DNA of 55,181 nucleotides from Turneriella parva (GCA_020719945.1 DYPL01000003.1:1-55181); one strand, 5' to 3'; positions 17,375 to 27,292 are shown, counted from the stretch's first letter. Notes: generated by a model not told the origin, from the sequence alone. Translations and numbers: made by a program.

Positions 17375-20082
17375 GCTGGATTTTTATTCCTCGCTAAAGA
17401 AATTTTGGCCTGGGCAGCCGCCAGTCTCGCGACAGGAACGCGGAAAGGGCTTACGGAAACATAGTCCATCCCCAGAGAAACGGCAAAGGCAATTGTTTTG
17501 GGATCTCCCCCGTGTTCTCCGCAAATTCCTGTTGGAATATCCGGTTTTACGGCTCTTGCCTTATCGAGTGCAATGCGTATGAGTGAACCTACACCCTCCA
17601 TATCCAGTGTTCGGAATGGATCTGATTCGTAGATCTTATGTTCCAAATACTGGGGGATAAATGTTCCTGAGTCATCTCTTGAAAAGCCGAGCGTCATCTG
17701 GGTAAGGTCGTTGGTGCCAAAGCTGAAAAAATCGGCTTCACGGGCTATTTCGTCGGAGGTGAGAGCAGCGCGGGGAACCTCTATCATGGAGCCGGTGCGA
17801 AAGGGGATAAAAAGCCCTTTTTCTTTCTGGAGTTCCCGATAGGTGTCTTCGATCACCTTTTTCTGAAGCTGCACTTCTTTCCAGTGGCCCGCCAGGGGAA
17901 TCATGATTTCCGGGTGTACTCGATATCCATCGTTTATGGCCCGGTGAGCTGCCAAAAAAATCGCACGGGCCTGCATGGCCGTAATTTCCGGGAACGTTAT
18001 ACCCAGTCGACAGCCTCGGTGCCCAAGCATGGGATTTATTTCCCGCAGAGAGCGAGCCCTTGACAACACGGTTTCGGCTGGAATGCCAAGCTCTTCTGCA
18101 ATTTCGTTAATAATGGAAGGTTCTACGGGGAGAAACTCGTGCAGCGGAGGATCGAGAAGGCGTATGGTTACGGGGAAACCGTCCATTTCTCTAAATAGAT
18201 CATAGAAATTATGTTCCTGAAATTCGAGCATTTGCTCAAGAGCTTTGGCTCTTTCTTCCTCTGTTTCTGCTAAGATCATTTTTCTCACCTCCATTATTTT
18301 TTGAGGTGAAAAAAACATATGCTCGGTTCGTGCAAGCCCTATTCCCTGAGCGCCATAGCTGCGGGCATGGCTGGCATCGGCTCCGGTATCCGCGTTTGCC
18401 CTCACGCCAAGAGTAGAAATTTCCTCTACCCATTGCATGAGCTGGTAATATTTCTGGGCCAGAGGGGAATTCTCCAATGGAAGACTTTTTTCAATAAATA
18501 CGCGGTGTATCTCGGATGGACTCGTAGCCAGCTCTCCCGCATAAACAGAACCGGTATAGCCGTCAATGCTGATGGTATCTCCCTCTTTTAACTGTATTCC
18601 AGCGCGCCCCTGGATTGTAAGGGTTAGTTCTCTTTCATGGATGACGAGATCGCTTGCTCCGGCAACACAGGGTTTATTCATACCCCGCGCTACTACAGCG
18701 GCATGCGATGTCATTCCTCCCCGCGCAGTCAAAATTCCGCGCGATTTTTCCATTCCGGCAATGTCCTCTGGGGATGTTTCTAACCGCACGAGTATGGTAG
18801 GTTTTCCCTGGTTGGCAAATTCAACGGCGCGGTCGGCTGAAAAAGCAATCGCGCCGGAAGCCGCTCCGGGACCAGCAGGTAAACCGGTCGCAAGCAGTTG
18901 ACCAGAGTTTGCTGCCTGTTCTATTTCGTCTGCATTGAATACATTGGCGAGAAGGTGTGGGAGAGCTTCGGGGTCTATTCTCATGAGAGCGGTTTCCCGG
19001 TCTATGAGTCCTTCTTTGAAGGAGTCCATGGCTATGTGCAGACTGGCCGGGGCGGTTCGCTTTCCTGAACGAGTCTGCAGAATAAAAAGTTTTCCCTGCT
19101 CTATCGTGAACTCGATATCCTGCATGTCATGGAAATGGGCTTCGAGTTTAGAGGCTATTTTTTTAAGTTCGAGGTAATTGACAGAATCATCTGATTCTAA
19201 CGATGATATTGGTTTTGGGGTTCGGATTCCTGCTACTACATCTTCGCCCTGCGCGTTTTGAAGATATTCCCCGTAAAAAAGATTTTCACCGGTGGACGGA
19301 TTTCGGGTAAAGACGACACCGGTTCCGGAATTCGCAGATAAATTGCCAAAGACCATGGATTGAACATTGACTGCTGTACAGAGAGTTTCCGGAATGGCAT
19401 GAATTTTTCTGTAGGTGGTGGCACGTCTGTTGTTCCATGATTTGAAAACAGCTTCCACTGCTTGGTGTAATTGCTGTAGGGGGGATTCCGGAAAGGGGGA
19501 ACCCGTTTCCCGTAGCGTAATTTTTTTATATTCGGCGACGAGTATTTTTAACGCCTGTGCAGACAGTTCATAATCATACAGAACGTTTTCTTTCTTTTTG
19601 AGTTGTGTGAGAGTTTCTTCAAAAAAATGATGGGGGACGCCGAGAACTACATCCGAAAACATTTGGATAAAACGTCTATACGAATCCCATGCAAACCTTT
19701 CGCCCGATGTTTCACGCGCGAGCGATTGAACGGTATCATCATTGAGACCAAGGTTCAGGATGGTGTCCATCATTCCCGGCATGGATACGGGGGAGCCGGA
19801 ACGAACGGAAACGAGCAGGGGTAGACTGTCGCGCGATCCAAATTTTTTTCCCGTTTCTTCTTCAAGAAGGGACAGAGCGTTCTGGATATCTGTCGTTAAT
19901 TCTTCTGGAAAGCTTTTATGTTTTTGGTACAGATGGCATACTTCGGTTGATATGGTAAATCCGGGGGGGACGGGTATCCCCATGTGGCACATTTCGGCTA
20001 GGTTAGCGCCTTTTCCACCTAACAGTAATTTGCCAGACGCGCGCCCATCGGTCCGTTTTTTTCCGAAGTAATATATTTTCAT
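17371..20082 (-). CDS. ppdK: Pyruvate, phosphate dikinase
   Basis: A 903-residue enzyme interconverting pyruvate + ATP + Pi and PEP + AMP + PPi. It has an N-terminal ATP-grasp domain (LLLGGKGANLAEM near the start), the swivelling phosphohistidine domain with GGMTSHAAVVARGM (catalytic His near residue 457), and a C-terminal PEP barrel with SFGTNDLTQMTLGFSRDD and GICGEHGGDP. Length is normal. A strong GAGGGGGGA site precedes ATG 20082. Known roles are PPi-saving glycolysis or gluconeogenesis. The 3' end overlaps the LptC-like gene by 4 bases, which is an odd coupling of carbon metabolism with envelope export. Confidence 0.97.
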   Translation of the reverse strand: MKIYYFGKKRTDGRASGKLLLGGKGANLAEMCHMGIPVPPGFTISTEVCHLYQKHKSFPEELTTDIQNALSLLEEETGKKFGSRDSLPLLVSVRSGSPVSMPGMMDTILNLGLNDDTVQSLARETSGERFAWDSYRRFIQMFSDVVLGVPHHFFEETLTQLKKKENVLYDYELSAQALKILVAEYKKITLRETGSPFPESPLQQLHQAVEAVFKSWNNRRATTYRKIHAIPETLCTAVNVQSMVFGNLSANSGTGVVFTRNPSTGENLFYGEYLQNAQGEDVVAGIRTPKPISSLESDDSVNYLELKKIASKLEAHFHDMQDIEFTIEQGKLFILQTRSGKRTAPASLHIAMDSFKEGLIDRETALMRIDPEALPHLLANVFNADEIEQAANSGQLLATGLPAGPGAASGAIAFSADRAVEFANQGKPTILVRLETSPEDIAGMEKSRGILTARGGMTSHAAVVARGMNKPCVAGASDLVIHERELTLTIQGRAGIQLKEGDTISIDGYTGSVYAGELATSPSEIHRVFIEKSLPLENSPLAQKYYQLMQWVEEISTLGVRANADTGADASHARSYGAQGIGLARTEHMFFSPQKIMEVRKMILAETEEERAKALEQMLEFQEHNFYDLFREMDGFPVTIRLLDPPLHEFLPVEPSIINEIAEELGIPAETVLSRARSLREINPMLGHRGCRLGITFPEITAMQARAIFLAAHRAINDGYRVHPEIMIPLAGHWKEVQLQKKVIEDTYRELQKEKGLFIPFRTGSMIEVPRAALTSDEIAREADFFSFGTNDLTQMTLGFSRDDSGTFIPQYLEHKIYESDPFRTLDMEGVGSLIRIALDKARAVKPDIPTGICGEHGGDPKTIAFAVSLGMDYVSVSPFRVPVARLAAAQAKISLARNKNPA

Positions 20083-20125
20083 TTTGTCCCCCCTCAGATT
20101 TTACGGCAGGCTACAGAGGCGTAAA

Positions 20126-21127
20126 TCAGATTTTATGTTCCCTCTCGCGGAAATATGAAAGCAGAGTTTCTCGCAGTGCGACGATGCCTTCTCCCGTAGC
20201 AGCAGAAATCGCCATGTGGGGAAGTGTGCCCACCGGAACTGCATCCATCCACTCACGCAGGAAGGCTCTGTCCTCTACGAGATCGATTTTATTGAACACG
20301 ACCATCCAGGGTCTGTTGAGTAGATTGGAACTGTAAGATTCCAATTCGTCCTTTAAAATTATTAGTTCTTCTTCCCCATAAGCAGTGGATATATCGAGAA
20401 GGAATATTAGAAAAGATACTCTGTCTATATGTTTCAGAAAGGAAATTCCGAGTCCTATTCCGCGCGAAGCGCCTTCAATAATGCCGGGAATATCCGCAAT
20501 AGTGAGAGCGCGCATGGTTCCGTCTGACAATACGCCAAGATTTGGGGTCAGGGTGGTAAATGGATAACTTGCAATTCTGGGATTCGCAGAGGTCAGTGCT
20601 TTGAGGAGAGATGATTTACCAGCATTCGGAAAACCAACAAATCCGATATCGGCAATCAATTTCAGTTCCAGATGGAGTTCAGTTGGTTCGGTTTGTATAC
20701 CGGGCTGGGCAAAGCGCGGAGTCTGATTTGTCGATGACTTAAAAAAGGCATTCCCGCGACCTCCCATTGCTCCTTCTGCGGCAAGCCATGGTACCGGTTC
20801 CAGAAAATCGTGAAGAATATTTCCATCGAGATCCGTGATTACGGTTCCAAAGGGTACGGGAAAAATGAGGTCTCGTCCCTTTTTACCGGATTTTAATCTG
20901 CCCTGTCCAGTTTGACCGTTTCCGGCCCTGTACACTCTATTGGAGCGCAAGTGAGAAAGCGTTACGACGCGCTCGTCTGGTTGAAAGATGACAGAACCAC
21001 CGTCTCCGCCATCGCCGCCATCAGGGCCGCCAAATTCGACAAATTTTTCATGTCGGAACGCAATTGCACCCGCACCGCCGTTGCCGGCTTTTATAGTAAT
21101 AGAGATTTCGTCGGTAAAGCGATGCAA
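20126..21127 (-). CDS. obg: GTPase Obg/CgtA
   Basis: A 333-residue ribosome-assembly GTPase. The glycine-rich Obg fold begins DEISITIKAGNGGAGAIAFR and includes GGPDGGDGGDGG. The G domain shows GFPNAGKSSLLKAL (G1), DIPGIIEGAS (G3) and NKIDLVED (G4). No ATG lies near the conserved N-terminus. I choose TTG 21127 (giving M-HRFTDEIS) because AGGA stands five bases before it and the length fits; the frame is open further upstream to 21193. There is no C-terminal OCT/TGS extension. It lies downstream of rpmA, 120 bases away, and 43 bases before ppdK. Confidence 0.95.
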   Translation of the reverse strand: MHRFTDEISITIKAGNGGAGAIAFRHEKFVEFGGPDGGDGGDGGSVIFQPDERVVTLSHLRSNRVYRAGNGQTGQGRLKSGKKGRDLIFPVPFGTVITDLDGNILHDFLEPVPWLAAEGAMGGRGNAFFKSSTNQTPRFAQPGIQTEPTELHLELKLIADIGFVGFPNAGKSSLLKALTSANPRIASYPFTTLTPNLGVLSDGTMRALTIADIPGIIEGASRGIGLGISFLKHIDRVSFLIFLLDISTAYGEEELIILKDELESYSSNLLNRPWMVVFNKIDLVEDRAFLREWMDAVPVGTLPHMAISAATGEGIVALRETLLSYFREREHKI

Positions 21128-21247
21128 AGGATGTCCTGGGGGGAATTGGGATTCGTTTTGGATTAAACAAAGTAGAAAATAGAGAAGACACATCGAACGG
21201 ATTGCCGTGTCAGCGTTTCGAAATTCTGAGAGAACTGTTTTGCCAGG

Positions 21248-21508
21248 TTAATTTGCAACCGGGTAAACAGAAATCTGCTGTTTTGCTTTAGCAATAGTTT
21301 CAAATTTGACCTGGCCATCGACCAGTGCAAACAGAGTATCGTCTTTGCCACGCTTAACGTTTTTTCCCGGCTTAAAAACAGTTCCTCTCTGGCGAACGAG
21401 AATGGAACCAGCTGTTACCGTTTCTCCGCCAAAGCGTTTTACGCCGAGTCTCTGGGCATTTGAATCGCGCCCGTTTTTGGATGATCCGCCACCTTTTTTA
21501 TGTGCCAT
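21248..21508 (-). CDS. rpmA: 50S ribosomal protein bL27
   Basis: An 86-residue bL27. It starts [20 protein letters not shown] and carries [20 protein letters not shown] and [11 protein letters not shown], all typical. The N-terminal tail reaches the peptidyl-transferase centre. It needs no N-terminal cleavage, unlike Firmicutes L27. It is followed by obg as in many bacteria, but the usual upstream partner rplU (bL21) is absent: only 78 bases separate it from divergent guaB. The two share a short promoter region. Confidence 0.98.
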   Translation of the reverse strand: MAHKKGGGSSKNGRDSNAQRLGVKRFGGETVTAGSILVRQRGTVFKPGKNVKRGKDDTLFALVDGQVKFETIAKAKQQISVYPVAN

Positions 21509-21586
21509 AAGCCTGATTTTTCTGTTGATTCACACTGTCAAATCAAAAAAAGGTTTACGGGCCTTTTTTCATTCTGATTTTGTCTC

Positions 21587-23092
21587 ATGGAAGCTCTATT
21601 GGATGGTTTTTCCGGATTGGAACTGATGCGCCAGGGAAAAGGCATCACCTATAAGGATTTTCTGATTCTTCCGGGATACATTGATTTTCCTCCACACGAT
21701 GTATCTCTTGAAACAAAAATTACCCGAGATATTACTATCAAAACTCCCATTATTTCTTCTCCCATGGATACGGTCACAGAAGCAGAAATGGCCATTGCGA
21801 TGGCGCTTCTTGGCGGAATGGGAATAATTCACAGCAATTTATCGATAGAAGAGCAGGCGCGAACCGTAGAGAAAGTGAAGCGCTACGAGAACGGATTTAT
21901 TACTGATCCCATTGTGCTCGGGCCAGATAAGCGAATCCGAGATGTAGATGCCATAAAGAACCGCTATGGTTTTTCTGGAATTCCCATTACAGAAGACGGC
22001 ACATTGAACACAAAGCTGATTGGAATTGTAACAAACCGCGATATCGATTTTGAGAAAGATCGAAATAAATATTTGCGCGATGTCATGACGAAAGATCTGG
22101 TAACAGCTCAGGAAGGAGTATCGCTTTCAGAAGCCAATGGAATCCTGAAAGACTCCAAAAAAGGCAAGCTTCCTATCATTAATAAAGAAAACAAACTTGT
22201 TTCTCTGCTGTCGCGCTCGGATTTAATCAAAAACAAAGACTTTCCTCTGGCCAGCAAAGATTCCTCCAAACGCCTGCGGGTCGGCGCGTCTGTTTCTACC
22301 CATCCTTATGACAGAGAACGCATTGAGGCTCTCATTGCCAAAAATGTAGATCTGCTCGTCATAGATTCTGCCCAGGGATATTCTGTGTACCAGATTGAGT
22401 TATTAAAAGAGCTCAAGAAAAAGTATCCCGAAATACAATTGATTGGTGGGAACGTTGTTACGACGGAGCAATCAGAAGCATTGCTCAAAGCAGGTGCTGA
22501 CGCGCTGCGCATCGGAATGGGGCCTGGTTCCATTTGTATCACGCAGGAAACCATGTCGAGCGGAAGAGCACAGGCTTCGGCTGTTTTTCATACTGCCAGA
22601 GCAGCCAGAAAATACGGAGTTCCCGTAATTGCCGATGGCGGAATTGGAAATATCGGAGATATTGTCAAAGCGATTGCTCTCGGAGCACATACAGTCATGG
22701 TTGGTTCTCTGCTGGCAGGCACCAAGGAAGCCCCTGGAGAGTACTTCTACGACAATGGAGTTCGGGTGAAACGCTACCGTGGAATGGCATCTGTGGAAGC
22801 TATGGAAGCTGGCGGTGGAGCCAAGCGCTATAATACAGAAGACCAAAAGATTAAAGTGGCGCAGGGAGTATCTGGTACTGTCGTAGATAAGGGCTCCGCC
22901 TTTGACTTTGTGCCGTATCTCATCCAGGGTGTAAAACATGGCTTTCAGGATCTTGGGTTTAGAACCGTTCCCGATCTGCATCAGGCTCTCGAGTCAGAAA
23001 AACTGAGATTTGAAATTAGATCCCTTGCGGCGCAGATGCAGGGGGGAGTGCATTCACTGCATTCTTACCAAAAGCCTATAATAGGAGACTGA
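21587..23092 (+). CDS. guaB: IMP dehydrogenase, eukaryotic-type
   Basis: A 501-residue inosine-5'-monophosphate dehydrogenase (IMP + NAD to XMP), the first committed step of GMP synthesis. The barrel begins [13 protein letters not shown]. Two CBS domains occupy about residues 105-225. The catalytic loop is [14 protein letters not shown] with the active Cys, followed by [19 protein letters not shown] and [11 protein letters not shown]-like text ([11 protein letters not shown]); the end is [13 protein letters not shown]. These details match animal/fungal-type IMPDH rather than the usual bacterial GPGSICTTR type. It is a single-gene (+) unit divergent from rpmA and ends facing slyD. Confidence 0.96.
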   Translation: MEALLDGFSGLELMRQGKGITYKDFLILPGYIDFPPHDVSLETKITRDITIKTPIISSPMDTVTEAEMAIAMALLGGMGIIHSNLSIEEQARTVEKVKRYENGFITDPIVLGPDKRIRDVDAIKNRYGFSGIPITEDGTLNTKLIGIVTNRDIDFEKDRNKYLRDVMTKDLVTAQEGVSLSEANGILKDSKKGKLPIINKENKLVSLLSRSDLIKNKDFPLASKDSSKRLRVGASVSTHPYDRERIEALIAKNVDLLVIDSAQGYSVYQIELLKELKKKYPEIQLIGGNVVTTEQSEALLKAGADALRIGMGPGSICITQETMSSGRAQASAVFHTARAARKYGVPVIADGGIGNIGDIVKAIALGAHTVMVGSLLAGTKEAPGEYFYDNGVRVKRYRGMASVEAMEAGGGAKRYNTEDQKIKVAQGVSGTVVDKGSAFDFVPYLIQGVKHGFQDLGFRTVPDLHQALESEKLRFEIRSLAAQMQGGVHSLHSYQKPIIGD

Positions 23093-23098
23093 CAAAAG

Positions 23099-23147
23099 GC
23101 CGGGAAAACCCGGCTCACTGTGAACCCGGTTGTTTTTAAACAACCGG
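23099..23147 (-). terminator. Double hairpin between guaB and slyD
   Basis: Two hairpins fill the gap. 23126-23147 is a perfect 10-bp stem (CCGGTTGTTT, loop TT, AAACAACCGG) directly after the slyD stop. 23099-23114 is GCCGGG, AAAA, CCCGGC, followed on the minus strand by CTTTTG. The second fits a slyD terminator best. Either may also stop guaB transcripts, though no T tract follows on the plus strand. Confidence 0.6.
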
Positions 23148-23621
23148 TTAATGATTGTGCCCGTGGGCACCGTGAACATGGCCGTGGGCGATTTCTTCTT
23201 CGGTTGCTTTGCGAATATCTTTGATTTCAATATCGAAGATAAGCGTCTGGCCAGACATAGGGTGGTTTCCGTCGAGAACGATTTCGTCTCCATCTATTTC
23301 TACAATAGTGAATATTCCCATGCCTTCCGGTGTATCTGTCTGGAACTGCATGCCAATTTCAATATCCTGATCTTCTGGAAAGGAAGAGCGATCTACCCGC
23401 TCAACGAGTTCTTCCTGGAATTCTCCATATCCGTCTTCCGGCGCAACTGTGACATTTTTTTTGTCTCCAACGGTAAGATCACGGAGAGCGGCCTCGAGAC
23501 CAGGGATAATGTTGTTATGCCCGTGCAAATAAGCAAATTCATTTGCTTCAATTTCGTTTTTATCTGCGTCAAAAAGGACATAGGCCATTGTGACGACGGC
23601 GTTATTTTGGACTGTCTGCAT
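23148..23621 (-). CDS. slyD: FKBP-type peptidyl-prolyl isomerase, SlyD-like
   Basis: A 157-residue SlyD-type isomerase and chaperone. The split FKBP domain starts VVTMAYVLFDADKNEIEAN and has LHGHNNIIPGLEAALRDLTV and VAPEDGYGE. The inserted-flap region (ERVDRSSFPEDQDIEIGMQF) follows. The C-terminus is a metal-binding histidine tail, HGHVHGAHGHNH, shorter than in E. coli SlyD. Start ATG 23621 gives the usual short lead before VVTMAY. Likely cytoplasmic; roles in folding and nickel handling are known for the family. It is monocistronic, with an 86-base leader region shared with the divergent hydrolase gene at 23741. Confidence 0.93.
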   Translation of the reverse strand: MQTVQNNAVVTMAYVLFDADKNEIEANEFAYLHGHNNIIPGLEAALRDLTVGDKKNVTVAPEDGYGEFQEELVERVDRSSFPEDQDIEIGMQFQTDTPEGMGIFTIVEIDGDEIVLDGNHPMSGQTLIFDIEIKDIRKATEEEIAHGHVHGAHGHNH

Positions 23622-23740
23622 GCAGCACAATTGGGTGGGAAGAGTCCGTGTCAAGGCAGATATTTCCCGAACGCTGTACCGTTAGTCAGACCCTCTCGTA
23701 AAAAATTGCCAGAACGTATCCATTCAAAAAAGTGGAAAGC

Positions 23741-25654
23741 ATGAAGTTAATAACGTTTTTCATCTTGGCCGTTACAGCCTCCTTCGCATGGGAGGTTCCC
23801 GAATACTGGGGGATGGATGATGAAGGGACGGTTTATTGGTACAATGGCAGAGACTGGCAAAAAAAAACCAAAGCAGAAATTTCCGTATCTGAAGCGGGTT
23901 ATCATCTTCCGCGCCGTCTCGAAGTTCCAGCGCGCGACAGCTTCCGCATCTATACGGACAGTTCTGGAGTCTGGGATGTAGTCGATGGAAAAACCAGACT
24001 CTCGGAAAAACAGGGGTTGCCCAAACCCGGTATGCACCGCGAAGACCGTTATCGCTATCTGGCAGATCTGGATACCGGGTTTGCCATCCACCGCCATAAC
24101 CTGTTAATAGAAGAAGACAATGGATGGGTAGTACAAAAGCACGATCTTGCTGGGACTCGAACTCTGCACTCAGTGGCGAGAGCAAAAGAGCATGTGTATC
24201 TGGGCACAGGGATCAATGGCGTTTTTCGCGCAGCTGTTAAACATAACACGTTAATGTTCAAAAGCTGGAGTGAAGGTTTACCGTGCATTCGCCACGATGA
24301 CAAACTTTGCCTGTTCGATGAAGTATCCGGGATAGCCGGACTGGAAAACGGAAGCGTTTGCACGGTAAGCTCATTTTCTCCCGGCGTGTATTGTCGTGCG
24401 AATTCGGACGCAAAATTTATCCGACGCTATGCAGAAGAACTGAATCATCCATACGATTCCATTGAATCCTGGGGGACAAATCTCGCAGTGGCAAACAGCA
24501 GAGAACTGGCCGTAGTAGACGAATCAGGGGATCTTATACTTAGACAGACCTTGGCAGATTTTAAGCCCGAGAGAAAAAATATTACCCTGATTATGGCGCA
24601 AACTCGTGAGGGCAAATCTGTTTCGGTGAGAATTGCTGCTCCCCGGGTGTCCAAATCCAAACAGATCCGCATGGCAGCAGCGAACGGGAAAAAACTATTT
24701 TATTCTTCTGCATTGAATTATCGCAAGAATAAGGCGTCCGTCCATGCCATGCTTTCGAGAAAAAAGTTCCATGGAATGGTTCTCGATTTTAAGGATGATC
24801 ACGGTTATGTCCGGTATGACAGCCAGATTCCGAATTTAAAAAAATGGAATGCCGTTCGCCAAAAATTTACTCTGAAAGAAATCGATACTCTCGTAGAAAA
24901 ATATGATGCCTATATAGTGGCCAGAATTGTCGTTTTTAAAGACCCAGTCCTGTTCCGCCAGCCGGGATATGCAATTCGCGATGCAGTGACGGGAGCCTCG
25001 TGGCGCGGCAACGAAAAAGAATTCTGGGTGGATCCATTTAATCCGGCCCTCGCAACGGAATATTACATACCCCTTATTCGAGAGATTTCCAAAAGCAGGG
25101 TGGCAGAAATTCAGTTCGACTATATTCGCTTTCCTTCTGACGGGGCGGTGCACCGGACATCGTTTTCTCACCGGGAGGGAGATATGTATTATTCTGAGGC
25201 TCTTGAAAACTTTCTGAAAGCCATGCGGAGCGCCACGGACAAACCGATCAGTCTGGACGTTTACGGGTACCACGGTTTGTACAGGGCCTCCGGAAGAATA
25301 GGTCAGGACATTCCCATGATATCGAGATACGCCGATGTAATCGCTCCCATGTTGTATTCATCTCATTTTGGAACCCGCTATTTAACGGGCGGCCCAAAAG
25401 AGTCCAGAGCCTATAATCTATTGGCCCACAGCGCGGTTCGTTCGCGCATAATTGCGAATGAACAGTTTGTCGTAAGACCATGGCTCCAGGGATTTCCCAT
25501 GAGCACGGGAATCTGGGGGTATGGCCCCGCCTATTTTGCGGGGCAGGTGAGAGGAAGTGAAGCGGGTGGAATAAAGGGATTTACCTTCTGGGGCAGTTTT
25601 GAGCATATGCTGCACGTAGAAAAATCACTTTCAGGGGATAATTTTTTGCCATGA
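23741..25654 (+). CDS. Exported DUF4015-type putative glycoside hydrolase
   Basis: A 637-residue exported protein. Signal peptide MKLITFFILAVTASFAW. Residues about 20-290 are beta-rich with short repeated strands (for example HVYLGTGINGVFRAAV), resembling a propeller. Residues about 320-630 match the DUF4015 barrel: GMVLDFKDDHGYVRYDS, ARIVVFKDP, WVDPFNP, EIQFDYIRFPSDGAVH, VIAPMLYSSHF. The family is assigned to sugar hydrolysis by fold only; no substrate is known. The start is ATG 23741 with GGAAAGC; a GTG 9 bases upstream is possible. It overlaps the rhomboid gene by 4 bases. It probably acts on a periplasmic or surface glycan. Confidence 0.82.
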   Translation: MKLITFFILAVTASFAWEVPEYWGMDDEGTVYWYNGRDWQKKTKAEISVSEAGYHLPRRLEVPARDSFRIYTDSSGVWDVVDGKTRLSEKQGLPKPGMHREDRYRYLADLDTGFAIHRHNLLIEEDNGWVVQKHDLAGTRTLHSVARAKEHVYLGTGINGVFRAAVKHNTLMFKSWSEGLPCIRHDDKLCLFDEVSGIAGLENGSVCTVSSFSPGVYCRANSDAKFIRRYAEELNHPYDSIESWGTNLAVANSRELAVVDESGDLILRQTLADFKPERKNITLIMAQTREGKSVSVRIAAPRVSKSKQIRMAAANGKKLFYSSALNYRKNKASVHAMLSRKKFHGMVLDFKDDHGYVRYDSQIPNLKKWNAVRQKFTLKEIDTLVEKYDAYIVARIVVFKDPVLFRQPGYAIRDAVTGASWRGNEKEFWVDPFNPALATEYYIPLIREISKSRVAEIQFDYIRFPSDGAVHRTSFSHREGDMYYSEALENFLKAMRSATDKPISLDVYGYHGLYRASGRIGQDIPMISRYADVIAPMLYSSHFGTRYLTGGPKESRAYNLLAHSAVRSRIIANEQFVVRPWLQGFPMSTGIWGYGPAYFAGQVRGSEAGGIKGFTFWGSFEHMLHVEKSLSGDNFLP

Positions 25655-26520
25655 ACAGAATAGCGTTTGGTCCTTCTATTAGTCCCGTCGTCCGCACTCT
25701 AATAGCTGTCAATGCGGGTGTATTTATAATACAACTAATATCGCATTTCACAATGGCTTCCGGATCCTATCCCCTCGAAACCCTCTTTGCTTTGTGGCCC
25801 GACCACGTATTTGAACGCGGCTGGGTATGGCAGATTTTTACCTACATGTTCCTGCATGGCGGATTCATGCATATTCTCTTTAATATGCTTACTTTGTGGA
25901 TGTTTGGATCGGATCTGGAAAGAGAATGGGGTTCCGCAGAATTTTTGCGATTTTATCTTATTTCCGGAATGGGAGCGGGAATCTTTATCGCTCTTTTGCC
26001 CCTGCTGCTCGGCCAGAATTCTCTCCCAACGATAGGCGCTTCGGGGGCCGTTTTCGGAATTTTACTGGCCTATGCTATTCATTATCCGGACCGCCAGATT
26101 TTATTCATGTTCATTTTTCCACTCAAGGCAAAGTATTTTGTTCTGATTATTGGCTTTATTTCTTTTTACATGACTCTTTCCGAAGGGATGCCGGGCAGCG
26201 GAACCAGAGCAGAGATTTCTCATGTTGGTCATCTGGGGGGGCTTGTCACGGGATATATATATCTCCTGTTAAAAATTCAATCGCGATTTGGAAACTTAGA
26301 ACGCATGAATCCGCTGTACCATTGGAGAATGTACCGCCAAAAGGAACTCTGGAAACAGAGGAAAATAGAACAGGAATTTTTTGGTGACTGGGAAAGCAGG
26401 GTGGATGCACTGTTAGATAAAATTTCCAAAAAAGGGATGCGGTCGCTCACCCAGGGAGAAAAGACTTTTCTAAAACTGGCCTCCCGCAAAATGGATGAAA
26501 AACAGAGTCTCAAACACTGA
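25651..26520 (+). CDS. Rhomboid-family intramembrane serine protease
   Basis: A 289-residue polytopic protein with six or so membrane helices. All catalytic features are present: HGGFMHILFNMLTLW (H..H..N), the nucleophile in IGASGAVFGILL, and the base in HVGHLGG. Rhomboids cleave transmembrane segments. After the last helix a 75-residue charged cytoplasmic tail follows (MYRQKELWKQRKIEQEF). Its ATG overlaps the stop of the upstream hydrolase gene. It is followed within one base by a second intramembrane-type protease gene. Confidence 0.93.
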   Translation: MNRIAFGPSISPVVRTLIAVNAGVFIIQLISHFTMASGSYPLETLFALWPDHVFERGWVWQIFTYMFLHGGFMHILFNMLTLWMFGSDLEREWGSAEFLRFYLISGMGAGIFIALLPLLLGQNSLPTIGASGAVFGILLAYAIHYPDRQILFMFIFPLKAKYFVLIIGFISFYMTLSEGMPGSGTRAEISHVGHLGGLVTGYIYLLLKIQSRFGNLERMNPLYHWRMYRQKELWKQRKIEQEFFGDWESRVDALLDKISKKGMRSLTQGEKTFLKLASRKMDEKQSLKH

Positions 26521-26521
26521 C

Positions 26522-27292
26522 ATGGTACGCCTGCTCGTTCTAATTTTTCTCGTCGTTCTACTCATCTTTTTCTGGGATTCTCCTCTGATGCTCCCGGCAA
26601 AACTTCTCGTCGTGTACTTCCACGAAATATCGCATGCCATTGCAGCTTTGCTGACGGGTGGCAAAGTCCAGGGAATTGCCGTTGCCTGGAACGAGAGCGG
26701 ATATGTCAATGCTTCCGGAGGAATCTTCTTTATTGTTGCCATGGCAGGGTACATTGGCTCCATCATCTGGGGTAGCGTTCTGCTGTATTCCGCCTTAAAA
26801 TACCGGTTTATGCGCGTTGTATCCTTTTTAACCGGAGTGGTTCTCATCTTTTTTTCTTTGCTACCCGGGGCCTGGAGCGTGGAGGCCCATGAAAATATCA
26901 GTCGCCTGATGATTGGAATTGGCTGGGGATCTGTATTTATGGCCGCATCGATATTTAATCCCTATGCTAACCATGTTCTATTGTTTATTGCCGGGGGAAT
27001 GACCACGCTGTATTCTCTTTACGATTTAGACGATTTTTTTTCGGGACGGATAATGCAGACGGACGCCGGCATTCTGGCCCGCTACTACTTTGGCGATTCA
27101 CCGATAGCGTTTCCTTTTGCGTGGATGATTGCCGTTCTGATTAGCAGTGTAGCTCTCTGGATTTTTATTACAATGACCCGGCATTCCCTGTCAGAACATA
27201 AGGACGAAACAGAAGAAGAGGATATGCCGGATGAAAAGGAACTCGAATGGCTGGAAAAATATTCCCGCCAGAAAAAAGGCCGATGGGAATAA
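26522..27292 (+). CDS. M50B-type membrane metalloprotease
   Basis: A 256-residue protein with about seven membrane segments and the zinc motif HEISH in VYFHEISHAIAALLTGG, the pattern of the M50B family. A partner acidic ligand is plausible in the NPYANH region near residue 155 but not certain. The C-terminal 40 residues are acidic (DETEEEDMPDEKELEWL). I set the start at ATG 26522, one base after the rhomboid stop; ATG 26495 inside the rhomboid gene is an alternative. It may perform regulated intramembrane cleavage of a signalling or envelope protein; that is inference from the family. Confidence 0.75.
   Translation: MVRLLVLIFLVVLLIFFWDSPLMLPAKLLVVYFHEISHAIAALLTGGKVQGIAVAWNESGYVNASGGIFFIVAMAGYIGSIIWGSVLLYSALKYRFMRVVSFLTGVVLIFFSLLPGAWSVEAHENISRLMIGIGWGSVFMAASIFNPYANHVLLFIAGGMTTLYSLYDLDDFFSGRIMQTDAGILARYYFGDSPIAFPFAWMIAVLISSVALWIFITMTRHSLSEHKDETEEEDMPDEKELEWLEKYSRQKKGRWE

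Noticed and set aside
23130-23744. 204-residue plus-strand frame across slyD
   Set aside because: slyD on the minus strand has full FKBP motifs and a His-rich tail; the plus-strand frame is its shadow and runs through the terminator hairpins.
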